A stretch of 64,000 nt of DNA from Bradyrhizobium sp. CSS354 (GTDB taxonomy: Bacteria > Pseudomonadota > Alphaproteobacteria > Rhizobiales > Xanthobacteraceae). The DNA lies in assembly GCF_029051725.1 (NCBI RefSeq), contig NZ_JAACFU010000014.1, positions 62,001-126,000 of the forward strand. Reading direction: 5' to 3'. Below the pieces are notes generated by a model that was not told the origin of the DNA, searched no databases, and saw nothing but the letters and a program-made list of their open reading frames with translations. Position numbers and translations under genes: made by a program. This document shows, in pieces, positions 1-7,898 of the stretch. The first letter of the stretch is position 1. Each line of letters opens with the position of its first letter.

Positions 1-694
1 CGAAGCGGATGTTGCGGGCAAAGCCGGACTGCGCCAGCCGTTTGACGTGATCGAGCACCGAATGGATGTTGACGGGGCCGCGCACCACGGGGCGCTCGTC
101 GCCGAACACCTCCATGCGGTCGACCAGCGTCACGATGCGGTCGGCCTCGTCGCAGATCAGCCGCGTCAGCATGCGGTCTTCCGAGGAGGCCTGCTGCTCC
201 AGGAGCTGCGCCGCGCCGCGGATGCCGGAGAGCGGGTTCTTGATCTCATGCGCCAGCATCGCGGCGAGCGCGATCACGGAGCGCGCGGCGCTGCGATGGG
301 TGAGCTGGCGGTCCATCTTGTCGGCGATGGAGCGCTCTTGCAGCATCACCACGATATGGCCGGGCCGTTCCGTGACGGGGGCAACGTGCAGATCGACCTG
401 GCGGTCTCCGCCCATGCGTGGCGTGCCCAGATCGACCTTGTACTCGTTGACCGGCGCGTTCGACGAACGCACCTGGTCAATCAGCGCCAGCAACGGGCTG
501 CCGAACGGCACCAGCTCTTTCAGCGACTGCCGTTTCAAAAACTGCGTCGAGATATCGAAGAAGGCCTCGGTTGCGATGTTGGCGGCGACGATCTTGCCGT
601 CCGGCCCGATCATGAGCATGGGATTGGGCAGTGCGTCCAGGATGGCATCGCTGTCGGACGGAAACGGCCGACGATGTTCAGCGGCTGAGCTCAT
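1..694 (-). CDS. ntrB: Nitrogen-regulation sensor kinase NtrB (GlnL), C-terminus outside window
   Basis: The reverse strand from the ATG at 694 encodes the first 231 residues of an NtrB-type histidine kinase. An N-terminal PAS-like region (about residues 15-110) precedes a HisKA dimerisation segment with the H-box LAHEIKNPL, which puts the phospho-accepting His near residue 149. The ATP-binding domain lies beyond the window edge. NtrB phosphorylates or dephosphorylates NtrC under PII control to set nitrogen-responsive transcription. The ATG overlaps the stop codon of dusB by 4 bp, which is the classic alphaproteobacterial nifR3-ntrB-ntrC operon order, so translational coupling is likely. Confidence 0.93.
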   Translation of the reverse strand, partial: MSSAAEHRRPFPSDSDAILDALPNPMLMIGPDGKIVAANIATEAFFDISTQFLKRQSLKELVPFGSPLLALIDQVRSSNAPVNEYKVDLGTPRMGGDRQVDLHVAPVTERPGHIVVMLQERSIADKMDRQLTHRSAARSVIALAAMLAHEIKNPLSGIRGAAQLLEQQASSEDRMLTRLICDEADRIVTLVDRMEVFGDERPVVRGPVNIHSVLDHVKRLAQSGFARNIRF

Positions 695-1767
695 GCAGCG
701 GCGCTCCATGCGAAGTCGTCGAAGGCATCTTGCAGTGACCGGTGGACGAGGCGCGGATCCTCCGAGGTGAGGATTTTCTGGCGCCAGGATTTCAGCTTCT
801 CGGCCGGCGCACGGCTCACATCGGCGGCGACGTCGAGGGCCCAGCCCAGATGTTTTCGCGCGTGCCGCAGTCCGACGCGCAGGCCGTAGAGCGCGCAGAC
901 GCCTTCATAAAGGGTGCGAACATAATGCAGCTGCGTCTCGAGCGACGGCGTGGCTTCCGCCGCCCCACCCTTGAGGCGGCGGCCGATCTCACCGGGCAGC
1001 CAGGGCTGGCCCTGCGCGCCGCGGCCGATCATCACCGCGTCGGCGCCGGAGGCCTCTAACGCGGCGAGCGCCTTCTCGTAAGTCGTGATGTCGCCATTGA
1101 CGACGAGCGGAATGGTGATGGCCTCGCGCACGGCGCGGATCGCATCCCAATCGGCCTCGCCCTTGTAGAACTGGCAGCGGGTGCGGCCGTGCACGGTGAC
1201 GAGCTTGATGCCTGATGCCTGCGCGCGCCGCGCCAGTTCCGGCGCGTTGCGGGTACGGTCGTCCCAGCCGAGCCGCATCTTCAGCGTCACCGGCACCTTC
1301 ACCGCCGCGATCGTCGCTTCGATCAAGCTGACGGCGTGGTCGAGGTCGCGCATCAAGGCGGAACCGGACTGGCCGCCGGTGACGTGACGGGCCGGACAGC
1401 CCATGTTGATGTCGATGATGTCGGCGCCGTCGGCTTCGGCGATCCGGGCGCCCTCGGCCATCCAATGCGTCTCGCAACCGGCGAGCTGGACCACGTGCGG
1501 ACCGATCCCGGTGGCTTCGCAGCGCAACCGGGACATCCGATGGCCGTTGGCGAGTTCGTCGCTGGCTGTCATTTCAGACACGACGAGACCGGCGCCCAAC
1601 TCCGCGGCCAGCCGGCGGACGGGCGAGTCAGTCACCCCCGACATCGGCGCCAGGAAGACCGGGGTGGCGACGTCAATATCGCCTATCTTCAATGGCTTAA
1701 AGCCTGATACTGCCGAGCCGGTCACAGGGGTCTCGTTACGTTGGCAGCGCCTCATCGCGCCTGCCAT
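691..1767 (-). CDS. dusB: tRNA-dihydrouridine synthase DusB (NifR3)
   Basis: FMN-dependent enzyme that reduces uridine to dihydrouridine in the tRNA D-loop. The TIM-barrel Dus signature APMSGVTDSPVRR follows a short N-terminal extension, and the catalytic-Cys motif NMGCPARHVTGG is present. The length of 358 residues is slightly above the usual 320-340, because about 20 weakly supported residues precede the conserved start region (PLKIGDIDVATPVFLAP). The start is therefore uncertain: ATG at 1767 or 1755, or a later non-ATG codon. It heads the operon with ntrB, and no strong ribosome-binding site is visible upstream of 1767. Confidence 0.93.
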   Translation of the reverse strand: MAGAMRRCQRNETPVTGSAVSGFKPLKIGDIDVATPVFLAPMSGVTDSPVRRLAAELGAGLVVSEMTASDELANGHRMSRLRCEATGIGPHVVQLAGCETHWMAEGARIAEADGADIIDINMGCPARHVTGGQSGSALMRDLDHAVSLIEATIAAVKVPVTLKMRLGWDDRTRNAPELARRAQASGIKLVTVHGRTRCQFYKGEADWDAIRAVREAITIPLVVNGDITTYEKALAALEASGADAVMIGRGAQGQPWLPGEIGRRLKGGAAEATPSLETQLHYVRTLYEGVCALYGLRVGLRHARKHLGWALDVAADVSRAPAEKLKSWRQKILTSEDPRLVHRSLQDAFDDFAWSAAA

Positions 1768-1779
1768 AACCTATCTTGC

Positions 1780-1794
1780 GCACAATTCTTGTGC
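1780..1794. promoter_or_regulatory. Short inverted repeat upstream of dusB
   Basis: GCACAA-TTC-TTGTGC, a perfect 6-bp inverted repeat with a 3-bp spacer, lies 13 bp upstream of the first possible dusB start, in the divergent dusB/ispDF gap. It has some resemblance to an NtrC half-site pair (TGCA core), and autoregulation by NtrC is known for some nifR3-ntrBC operons. The match is too loose to assign, and no sigma-54 promoter was found. Confidence 0.3.
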
Positions 1795-1974
1795 AGTCAA
1801 GCGTCATGCCTACAGTTTAGACAGTTCTGCCAATCTTTCAAGTGCAGTGCAGCAAAATGCTGTTTCCCACAATCCGGGGAAACCCCCTTTTTTTGCGGGC
1901 CTGCCGTGCTAGAGGCATGCGGCAATCACCCCACACCCCGACTCTCTTCATCACCAAATGAGTATTTGAGTCCT

Positions 1975-3156
1975 ATGGCGAAATCACAGCGCACCGCAGT
2001 CGTCCTCGTTGCGGCCGGACGCGGCCTGCGCGCAGGCGCCGGTGGCCCCAAGCAATATCGCGAGATCGGCGGCGTGCCGGTGATCTATCGCGCCATGGAG
2101 GCCTTCAGCCGTCATGCGGACGTGTTCGCGGTTCAGCCGGTCGTGAACCCCGACGACAGCGCCATGTTCACGGCAGCGGTCGCAGGGCTCAGCCACGAGG
2201 CGCCGGTCAATGGCGGCGCGACCCGACAGGCCTCGGTGCTCGCCGGTCTCGAAGCGCTCGCCAGGCACAAGCCCGACATCGTCCTGATCCACGACGCCGC
2301 GCGCCCCTTCGTTTCCGAAGGCGTGATCACCCGCGCGATCGATGCGGCCAGCCGCACCGGCGCCGCGATCCCCGTTGTTCCCGTCACCGACACCATCAAG
2401 GTCACCGGCGAGAACGGCAATGTCGAGGACACGCCGGATCGGGTGCGGTTGCGAATTGCGCAGACGCCGCAATCCTTTCGTTTCGACGTCATCCTCGAAG
2501 CGCATCGTCGCGCGGCCAAGGACGGGCGCAGCGATTTCACCGATGATGCCGCGATTGCCGAATGGGCGGGATTGACGGTTGCAACCTTTGAAGGCGATGT
2601 TGCCAACATGAAGCTCACCACTCCCGAGGATTTCGTGCGCGAGGAAGCGCGGCTGGCGAGCCTGCTCGGCGACATCAGGACCGGCACCGGCTACGACGTG
2701 CACGCCTTCGGCGAAGGCGACCATCTCATGATCTGCGGCGTGCGCGTGCCGCACACCAAGGGCTTCCTGGCCCATTCCGACGGCGATGTCGGCCTGCATG
2801 CGCTGGTCGACGCCATCCTCGGCGCGCTCGCCGATGGCGACATCGGCTCGCACTTTCCGCCGAGCGACGCGAAGTGGAAGGGCGCCTCCTCCGACCAGTT
2901 TTTGCAATACGCCATCGAGCGCGTCACCCAGCGCGGCGGCCGTATCGCCAATCTCGAGGTCACCATGATCTGCGAGCGGCCAAAGATCGGTCCCTTGCGC
3001 GACACCATGCGCGCGCGCATCGCCGAGATTTCCGGCGTCGACATCTCCCGCGTAGCGGTCAAGGCGACCACCAGCGAGCGGCTCGGGTTCACCGGCCGCG
3101 AGGAAGGCATCGCGGCCACCGCGAGCGCCACCATCCGCCTGCCCTGGAGTGTCTAG
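1975..3156 (+). CDS. ispDF: Bifunctional IspD/IspF: MEP cytidylyltransferase and MECDP synthase
   Basis: Two steps of the MEP isoprenoid pathway in one chain of 393 residues. The IspD half (about residues 1-235) has the CTP-binding loop VLVAAGRGLRAGAGGPKQY and the IHDAARPF motif. The IspF half starts at about residue 238 (GTGYDVHAF) and contains the metal-binding DVH and the HSDGDVGLHAL segment. Fusion of ispD and ispF is common in alphaproteobacteria. The ATG at 1975 was chosen because the IspD fold begins immediately after it; the frame is open further upstream, but that stretch has no family similarity. It is followed after 3 bp by the CinA-like gene. Confidence 0.96.
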   Translation: MAKSQRTAVVLVAAGRGLRAGAGGPKQYREIGGVPVIYRAMEAFSRHADVFAVQPVVNPDDSAMFTAAVAGLSHEAPVNGGATRQASVLAGLEALARHKPDIVLIHDAARPFVSEGVITRAIDAASRTGAAIPVVPVTDTIKVTGENGNVEDTPDRVRLRIAQTPQSFRFDVILEAHRRAAKDGRSDFTDDAAIAEWAGLTVATFEGDVANMKLTTPEDFVREEARLASLLGDIRTGTGYDVHAFGEGDHLMICGVRVPHTKGFLAHSDGDVGLHALVDAILGALADGDIGSHFPPSDAKWKGASSDQFLQYAIERVTQRGGRIANLEVTMICERPKIGPLRDTMRARIAEISGVDISRVAVKATTSERLGFTGREEGIAATASATIRLPWSV

Positions 3157-3159
3157 GCC

Positions 3160-3768
3160 ATGGCCGGCAGCGACGCACGCGCACTCTCCCGCTCGCTGCT
3201 CGATTTGTGCCGGATGCGCAAGCTGACGATCGCGACCGCCGAATCCTGCACCGGCGGCCTGGTTGCCGGCGCGCTGACCGACATCCCCGGCTCGTCCGAC
3301 GTCATCGATCGCGGCTTCGTCACCTATTCCAACGACGCCAAGCGCGCGATGTTAGGGGTCGAGGCAAGCACGCTCACCAACTTCGGCGCCGTCAGCAAGG
3401 AGACCGCGACCGCGATGGCGGTCGGCGCGCTGGAGCGTGCCGGCGTTGATCTTGCGGTCGCCATCACCGGCATTGCCGGACCCGGCGGCGCCACGCCGGG
3501 CAAGCCGGTGGGCCTCGTCCACTTCGCTGCCGCCGCGCGCGACGGACGCATCGTTCACCGCGAGCATCGCTTTGGCGCCATCGGCCGCACCGCCGTGCGT
3601 CAGCGCTCTGTGGTCGAGGCGTTGCGCATGCTGATGGATCTCGCCCGCGGCCCAGTCCAGACCAAGCCGCGCCGTGAAGCCGCCGTAACCCGCCTGCGCC
3701 CCCGCGTGACACGCTCGCCGCGCCGGCATGCCGTGAAGCGCAGGACTCCGCGGTCGCCGCGGGGGTGA
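3160..3768 (+). CDS. CinA C-terminal domain protein (nicotinamide-nucleotide amidase, PncC type)
   Basis: Single-domain CinA C-terminal (PncC-like) protein of 202 residues, expected to deamidate nicotinamide mononucleotide in pyridine-nucleotide recycling. The diagnostic TIATAESCTGGLVAG motif lies near residue 24 and ITGIAGPGGATPGKPVGLV near residue 104. The MoaB-like N-terminal domain of full CinA is absent, as is usual for the stand-alone form. The catalytic domain ends near residue 164; the remaining 38 residues are an extremely Arg/Lys-rich tail (TKPRREAAVTRLRPRV and onward) not typical of the family. It lies 3 bp behind ispDF, so it is probably cotranscribed. Confidence 0.9.
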   Translation: MAGSDARALSRSLLDLCRMRKLTIATAESCTGGLVAGALTDIPGSSDVIDRGFVTYSNDAKRAMLGVEASTLTNFGAVSKETATAMAVGALERAGVDLAVAITGIAGPGGATPGKPVGLVHFAAAARDGRIVHREHRFGAIGRTAVRQRSVVEALRMLMDLARGPVQTKPRREAAVTRLRPRVTRSPRRHAVKRRTPRSPRG

Positions 3769-3785
3769 GCCAGGCAACCCCGCCT

Positions 3786-4220
3786 TCAGCCAGCCGGAAT
3801 GAAGCGGAGCGTGCCGGCCCGCCGCGTCGGCTGACCAGTGTCGTTGGTGTGATTGATGCCATCCATGACCGGCACCTCGGTGAAATCGAATGGGCTCACC
3901 CCGTCCAGGCAGGCGACGTTGACGGCATAGAGAGATTGGTCGGATCGTCGCTGATGGTGCGTGTAGATTCCGCAGCGGGAGCAGAAGAAGTGCTGCGCTG
4001 ATCCGGTATGGAAGCGGTAGCTTGTGAGCACATCCTCGCCCTGGAGGAACTTGATGCCGCCCATCTCCGCCATGACGACGACGGCGCCGCGCATGCGGCA
4101 GTAGGAGCAGGTGCAGCGGCGGATCGAATTCAAGCCGTCGCTGAGCGTGGCCTCGAAACGTACGGTGCCGCAATGGCACTGGCCAGCCCGAACGTTCGTG
4201 TTGCCCACCATCACACCCAA
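3786..4220 (-). CDS. GFA-family zinc protein (glutathione-dependent formaldehyde-activating/CENP-V fold)
   Basis: A 144-residue protein with the zinc-binding cysteine pattern of the GFA family: GQCHCGTVRFE near residue 13, CTCSYCRMRG near 37, and FFCSRCGIYTHHQ near 78. Family members include glutathione-dependent formaldehyde-activating enzyme, but most copies have no demonstrated substrate, so the physiological role is unknown. ATG at 4220 or 4211 could start the protein. It is convergent with the CinA-like gene, with 17 bp between the stop codons. Confidence 0.85.
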   Translation of the reverse strand: MGVMVGNTNVRAGQCHCGTVRFEATLSDGLNSIRRCTCSYCRMRGAVVVMAEMGGIKFLQGEDVLTSYRFHTGSAQHFFCSRCGIYTHHQRRSDQSLYAVNVACLDGVSPFDFTEVPVMDGINHTNDTGQPTRRAGTLRFIPAG

Positions 4221-4307
4221 GTCTCCTGTTTAGACTCTCCTGTTCGGATCGCTTCTACGATATCCCACGCAGGATCACCAAGCCCTCATCACGCCGCCGC
4301 GAGTCCC

Positions 4308-4933
4308 GTAGCCCGGATGGAGCGAAGCGCAATCCGGGATTCGTTCCGCGGGACAAGGCCCCGGATTACGCTGCGCTCCATCCGGGCTACAAGACTTAGC
4401 GTCGCCCGACGGGCAAAACACCCAAACGACAGGTCAATCCGCTCGCGCGAAAATATTCGCCTTTACAGAAATTCTGATTTATCGCATCTTGTCGCCACCT
4501 CACCCCGGTCAGAGGGGCGTATCGCGATCGTCACGAAACGTGGGGTGAGCTGCGGTGGACGCGGGCAGCATCGGCGCGAAGGGCTTCGCAGGGCGGGAAA
4601 CCGTGAGCGAAGGCGTCGCGCACACGACCGGTGTGGCTCGCGTACGGCAAAACCGTGTCGTCCTGACGCCCGGGGTCTGTGCGTCAAGTCTTGTGGTGAT
4701 GTCGCTGCCCGACCGGGCACGCAGCATCAGCCATCCGCAAGGCGACGGGGGCAATAGTGCATCGCTCCCCGGGGAGAGCTCGGCATAAGCCGTCAAACCA
4801 CTGCGCAGGGAAGGCCGTGTGTTGGGCTTCACCTGTATGCCGCTGTGCAGGCCTCTTGTAGTGCAACCTTCGCACAGTGGACCGTGGGTGCCAGCCGGCA
4901 CCCGGTCTTCCCTGCGCCCTCTGACGAGGAGGG
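4308..4933 (+). repeat. 626-bp dispersed repeat, copy 1 (inverted partner at 24262-24888)
   Basis: Copy 1 matches the reverse complement of 24262-24888 along its whole length with only scattered substitutions and single-base indels. It starts with a palindromic unit (4308-4390): 'gtagcccggatggagcg...' mirrored by '...cgctccatccgggctac'. It continues through an AT-richer block (about 4440-4490) and ends at 'ctgacgaggaggg'. Single-base indels between the copies (around 4702 and 4848) break every reading frame, so the short ORFs inside are not conserved as protein. It lies between the divergent GFA gene and the cytochrome oxidase operon. It looks like a non-coding dispersed element; copies elsewhere in the genome are expected but not shown here. 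Confidence 0.9.
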
Positions 4934-5163
4934 CAACACGCACACGCAGACTCGGACAGGAACTGTCGCGAGGCCGCAGCGTTATGTCCAGTTTTCAAAA
5001 AGCACGCAAACTTTGTCGAATCCGATCGGGATCGCAGATATCAACCGCGGCCAAACGTCGTGGCATCTGTCAGAACTTGGCGTGGGAAAATTATTGGCGC
5101 AATAATGATGCTCTACGTTGCGGCCGGGAATCAACCCGGTCCTGTTTTCTGGAGGGCGACGGC

Positions 5164-5871
5164 GTGTTCGCTCGCTTCACTGCTCCGGCAATCGCCATTG
5201 CCGTCCTGAGCGCCTTTGATGGTGCGGCCGCGCAACCCGCCAACCAGCCCCCGGATACGATGGCGGCGCGGGTGGAGGCCTGCACGCCCTGTCACGGCAA
5301 CAAGGGCGAAGGCACCAGCGACGTCTACTTCCCGCGTCTCGCAGGCAAGCCGGCCGGTTATCTCTACAACCAGCTCCTCGCCTTCCGCAGCGGCCGGCGC
5401 AAATACCCGCCGATGAATTATCTGCTGGAGTTCCTGCCCGATCCATATCTAGAGGCGATGGCGGAATATTTTGCCAGCGAGCACCCGCCCCTGCCACAGC
5501 CCGCGCCCAGCGAAGTGAGCAAGGACGTCCTGGCGCACGGTGAGCTGCTCGCCACCAGCGGCGATGCCGGCCGCAACATTCCGGCTTGCGTGAGCTGTCA
5601 TGGCCCGGGACTGACGGGCATGCAGCCGGGCATCCCCGGCCTGCTGGGCCTGCGCGCCAACTACATCAGCGCCCAACTCGGCGGCTGGCGTTATGGCACC
5701 CGCACCGCGAAATCGCCTGATTGCATGCAGCTCGTGGCCGGGCACCTGACCGAGGCTGACGTCACCGCCGTCGCAGCCTGGCTTGCGACGCGGCCTGCCC
5801 CCGCCAACCCAGCCCCCGTGCCGAAAGGCACCTACGCGCTGCCATTCGGCTGCGGTAGCCAGCCCAACTGA
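5164..5871 (+). CDS. Dihaem cytochrome c (c4-like), first gene of the oxidase operon
   Basis: Predicted periplasmic protein of 235 residues with a signal peptide (hydrophobic run ending in DGAAAQ) and two haem-attachment motifs, CTPCH near residue 39 and CVSCH near residue 142. Two similar domains in tandem give a cytochrome c4/c553-like layout, which suits an electron donor to a terminal oxidase. The GTG at 5164 is preceded by 'ctggagggcgac', a good ribosome-binding site, and directly precedes the signal peptide. The same frame runs upstream to 4819, but that part lies in the dispersed repeat and is not coding. It is followed after 8 bp by the next cytochrome gene. Confidence 0.88.
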   Translation: MFARFTAPAIAIAVLSAFDGAAAQPANQPPDTMAARVEACTPCHGNKGEGTSDVYFPRLAGKPAGYLYNQLLAFRSGRRKYPPMNYLLEFLPDPYLEAMAEYFASEHPPLPQPAPSEVSKDVLAHGELLATSGDAGRNIPACVSCHGPGLTGMQPGIPGLLGLRANYISAQLGGWRYGTRTAKSPDCMQLVAGHLTEADVTAVAAWLATRPAPANPAPVPKGTYALPFGCGSQPN

Positions 5872-5879
5872 CGAGGCGG

Positions 5880-7142
5880 ATGATGGGCTTCAAATTGTCG
5901 ATCAAGCTCCTGTCCATCAAGTTGCTCGCCCTCGCCGCGTTCACCACGGCAGCAGCAGCGCAGGACAAGGACAAGACAGGCGACATCGTCGCACGCGGCG
6001 AATATCTGGCCCGGGCCGGCGATTGCACCGCCTGTCATACCGCACCGGAAGGACGTCTGTTTGCCGGCGGCCGTGCCATGCCGACCCCGTTTGGCACGCT
6101 GTACACCTCCAACATCACGCCAGATCCGGAGACCGGCATCGGCAAGTGGAGTGCCGACGACTTCTACAAGACCATGCACAGCGGCCGCTTTCCCGATGGC
6201 GGGCTGATCTACCCGGCGATGCCGTTTGCGTCCTACACCAAGGTCACGCGCGCCGACAGCGACGCGATCTTCGCCTATCTGCGCTCGGTTGCGCCGGTGA
6301 ACCAGAAGAACAAGCCGCACGAATTGCGTTTCCCTTACGATAACCGCCAGCTCATCCTCGGCTGGCGCACGCTGTTCTTCAGCGAGGGCGAGTTCAAGCC
6401 TGATCCGAAGAAATCTGCGGAATGGAATCGCGGCGCCTATCTGGTCGAGGGCCTCGGCCATTGCGGCATGTGCCATTCGCCGATCAACGCGCTCGGCGGC
6501 ACCTCGCAATCGGACGCCTTCAAAGGCGGCCTGATCCCGATGCAGAACTGGTACGCGCCCTCGCTGACGTCAAACCGTGAGGCCGGGCTCGGCGATTGGA
6601 GCATCAAGGACATCACGGATCTGCTCCAGACCGGCGTCTCCATGCGCGGCGTGGTTTACGGCCCGATGGCCGAGGTCGTGCACAACAGCCTGCAATATCT
6701 CAACGACGAAGACACCAGGGCGATGGCGGTCTACCTCAAGGGTATCGCGGAGCCCTCGCCTCCGCCGGCCGCGAGCTCGGCGCTGCCGACCAGCGAGAGC
6801 AGCCTTCTGATCAGCCTCGGCAAGACCGTCTACGACAAGAATTGCGCGAGCTGTCATGGCACCCAGGGCGAGGGCAAGCCGCCGCACTGGCCGCCGCTTG
6901 CCAACAACCAGTCGATCGAGATGCAGTCGGCGGTCAACCCGATCCGCATGGTGCTCAATGGCGGCTATCCGCCTGGCACCAAGGGCAACCCGATGCCCTA
7001 CGGCATGCCGCCCTTCGCCGGCCTCCTCTCCGACAACGAGGTCGCCGCCGTCGTCTCCTACATCCGCACCGCCTGGGGCAATCGCGGCACGACGGTCTCG
7101 GCGCGCGAGGCCAACGAGCTGCGCTCGGCACCGCTGAACTGA
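5880..7142 (+). CDS. Trihaem cytochrome c, alcohol/gluconate dehydrogenase cytochrome-subunit type
   Basis: Exported 420-residue protein with three haem motifs: CTACH near residue 51, CGMCH near 197 and CASCH near 324. The order and spacing match the cytochrome c subunits of membrane alcohol, gluconate and aldehyde dehydrogenases. Typical flanking segments such as GGRAMPTPFGTLYTSNITPD are present. No dehydrogenase subunit is encoded nearby, so here it may pass electrons from another donor to the adjacent oxidase. The start is ATG 5880 or 5883, after the purine-rich 'gacgaggcgg'. It sits 8 bp from both neighbours in the operon. Confidence 0.9.
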   Translation: MMGFKLSIKLLSIKLLALAAFTTAAAAQDKDKTGDIVARGEYLARAGDCTACHTAPEGRLFAGGRAMPTPFGTLYTSNITPDPETGIGKWSADDFYKTMHSGRFPDGGLIYPAMPFASYTKVTRADSDAIFAYLRSVAPVNQKNKPHELRFPYDNRQLILGWRTLFFSEGEFKPDPKKSAEWNRGAYLVEGLGHCGMCHSPINALGGTSQSDAFKGGLIPMQNWYAPSLTSNREAGLGDWSIKDITDLLQTGVSMRGVVYGPMAEVVHNSLQYLNDEDTRAMAVYLKGIAEPSPPPAASSALPTSESSLLISLGKTVYDKNCASCHGTQGEGKPPHWPPLANNQSIEMQSAVNPIRMVLNGGYPPGTKGNPMPYGMPPFAGLLSDNEVAAVVSYIRTAWGNRGTTVSAREANELRSAPLN

Positions 7143-7149
7143 GGGCCCC

Positions 7150-7326
7150 ATGTTCAATTCCGATCCGCCGACCAGCCCAGCCGCCGCCGACCAGGCGATC
7201 GAGGAGGTCGTGGCGCAGGGCCCATCAGGCGCGATCGTGGTCGCCGGCATCGCTACGGCCTGCGTGGTCGCGATGTGGTTCGCCTTCTATCTGTTCGTGT
7301 TCCTGCCGCGCGGCTCGCTGCAATGA
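7150..7326 (+). CDS. Small single-span membrane protein, probable oxidase subunit (IIa-like)
   Basis: A 58-residue ORF between the trihaem cytochrome and subunit II. It starts MFNSDPPTSPAAADQAIEE, then has one strongly hydrophobic helix (IVVAGIATACVVAMWFAFYL), and ends FLPRGSLQ. Its stop overlaps the ATG of coxB (ATGA at 7323-7326), which indicates a translationally coupled real gene. In B-type (ba3) oxidases a small one-helix subunit IIa is known; position, size and topology fit that role, but no diagnostic residue proves it. Confidence 0.72.
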   Translation: MFNSDPPTSPAAADQAIEEVVAQGPSGAIVVAGIATACVVAMWFAFYLFVFLPRGSLQ

Positions 7327-7898
7327 GCGTCGAGGGAGCCCACAGCAACGGTAGCGCCAGCGCCGAGGTCGCAGCCCGCGTCGAGCGGCGCTGGGCCACC
7401 ATCGCCGTGATCATCGTCGTGATGATGGCGTTGCTGGCGGCATTCGCCGGCATCCATCGCGCGACCATGCCGCAACCGCGCGTCGAGACCACCGATCCCT
7501 CGCGCCTGCATCTCTCGGGCGAGTTCGTTGAAAGCAATCTCGGCAGCGTGCTGGAAACCAATGGCAATGTGACCGTGCGCGCGATCGGCCAGCAATATTC
7601 CTTCACGCCGGCCTGCATCGTGGTGCCCGTCGACACGCCGATCACCCTGCGCGCCACCAGCGCCGACGTCGTCCACGGCATCCTGATCCAGGGCACCAAC
7701 GTCAACACCATGCTGGTGCCGGGCTACATCTCCGAGCAGCTCATGCGCTTTACCAAGAGCGGCGACTATCTGATGCCCTGCCAGGAGTTTTGCTCCTTCG
7801 GCCACGAGGGCATGTGGGGCAAGGTCAAGGTGATCGACAAGGCGGACTTCGCGAACCGCGCGAAGGGTGGCGGGAGGCTGAGCTGTGTTGGTCAATAG
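7323..7898 (+). CDS. Cytochrome c oxidase subunit II (CuA subunit), B-type
   Basis: 191-residue subunit with one N-terminal membrane anchor (residues 24-44) and a periplasmic cupredoxin domain. All CuA ligands are visible: the His of DVVHGILIQG near residue 120, then Cys, Glu, Cys, His and Met in CQEFCSFGHEGM near 154-165. The short length and single anchor match ba3-type rather than aa3-type subunit II, which has two helices. It accepts electrons from cytochrome c, and three cytochrome c genes flank it. It overlaps the small gene before it by 4 bp and coxA after it by 14 bp. Confidence 0.93.
   Translation: MSVEGAHSNGSASAEVAARVERRWATIAVIIVVMMALLAAFAGIHRATMPQPRVETTDPSRLHLSGEFVESNLGSVLETNGNVTVRAIGQQYSFTPACIVVPVDTPITLRATSADVVHGILIQGTNVNTMLVPGYISEQLMRFTKSGDYLMPCQEFCSFGHEGMWGKVKVIDKADFANRAKGGGRLSCVGQ

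Noticed and set aside
4395..4998. Several 77-144 codon frames inside the 626-bp repeat
   Set aside because: Copy 2 has single-base indels relative to copy 1 that shift every frame, so protein coding is not conserved.
5040..5110. Sigma-54 promoter before the oxidase operon
   Set aside because: TGGC and TTGG elements occur, but the GG-N10-GC spacing required for a -24/-12 promoter is not met.
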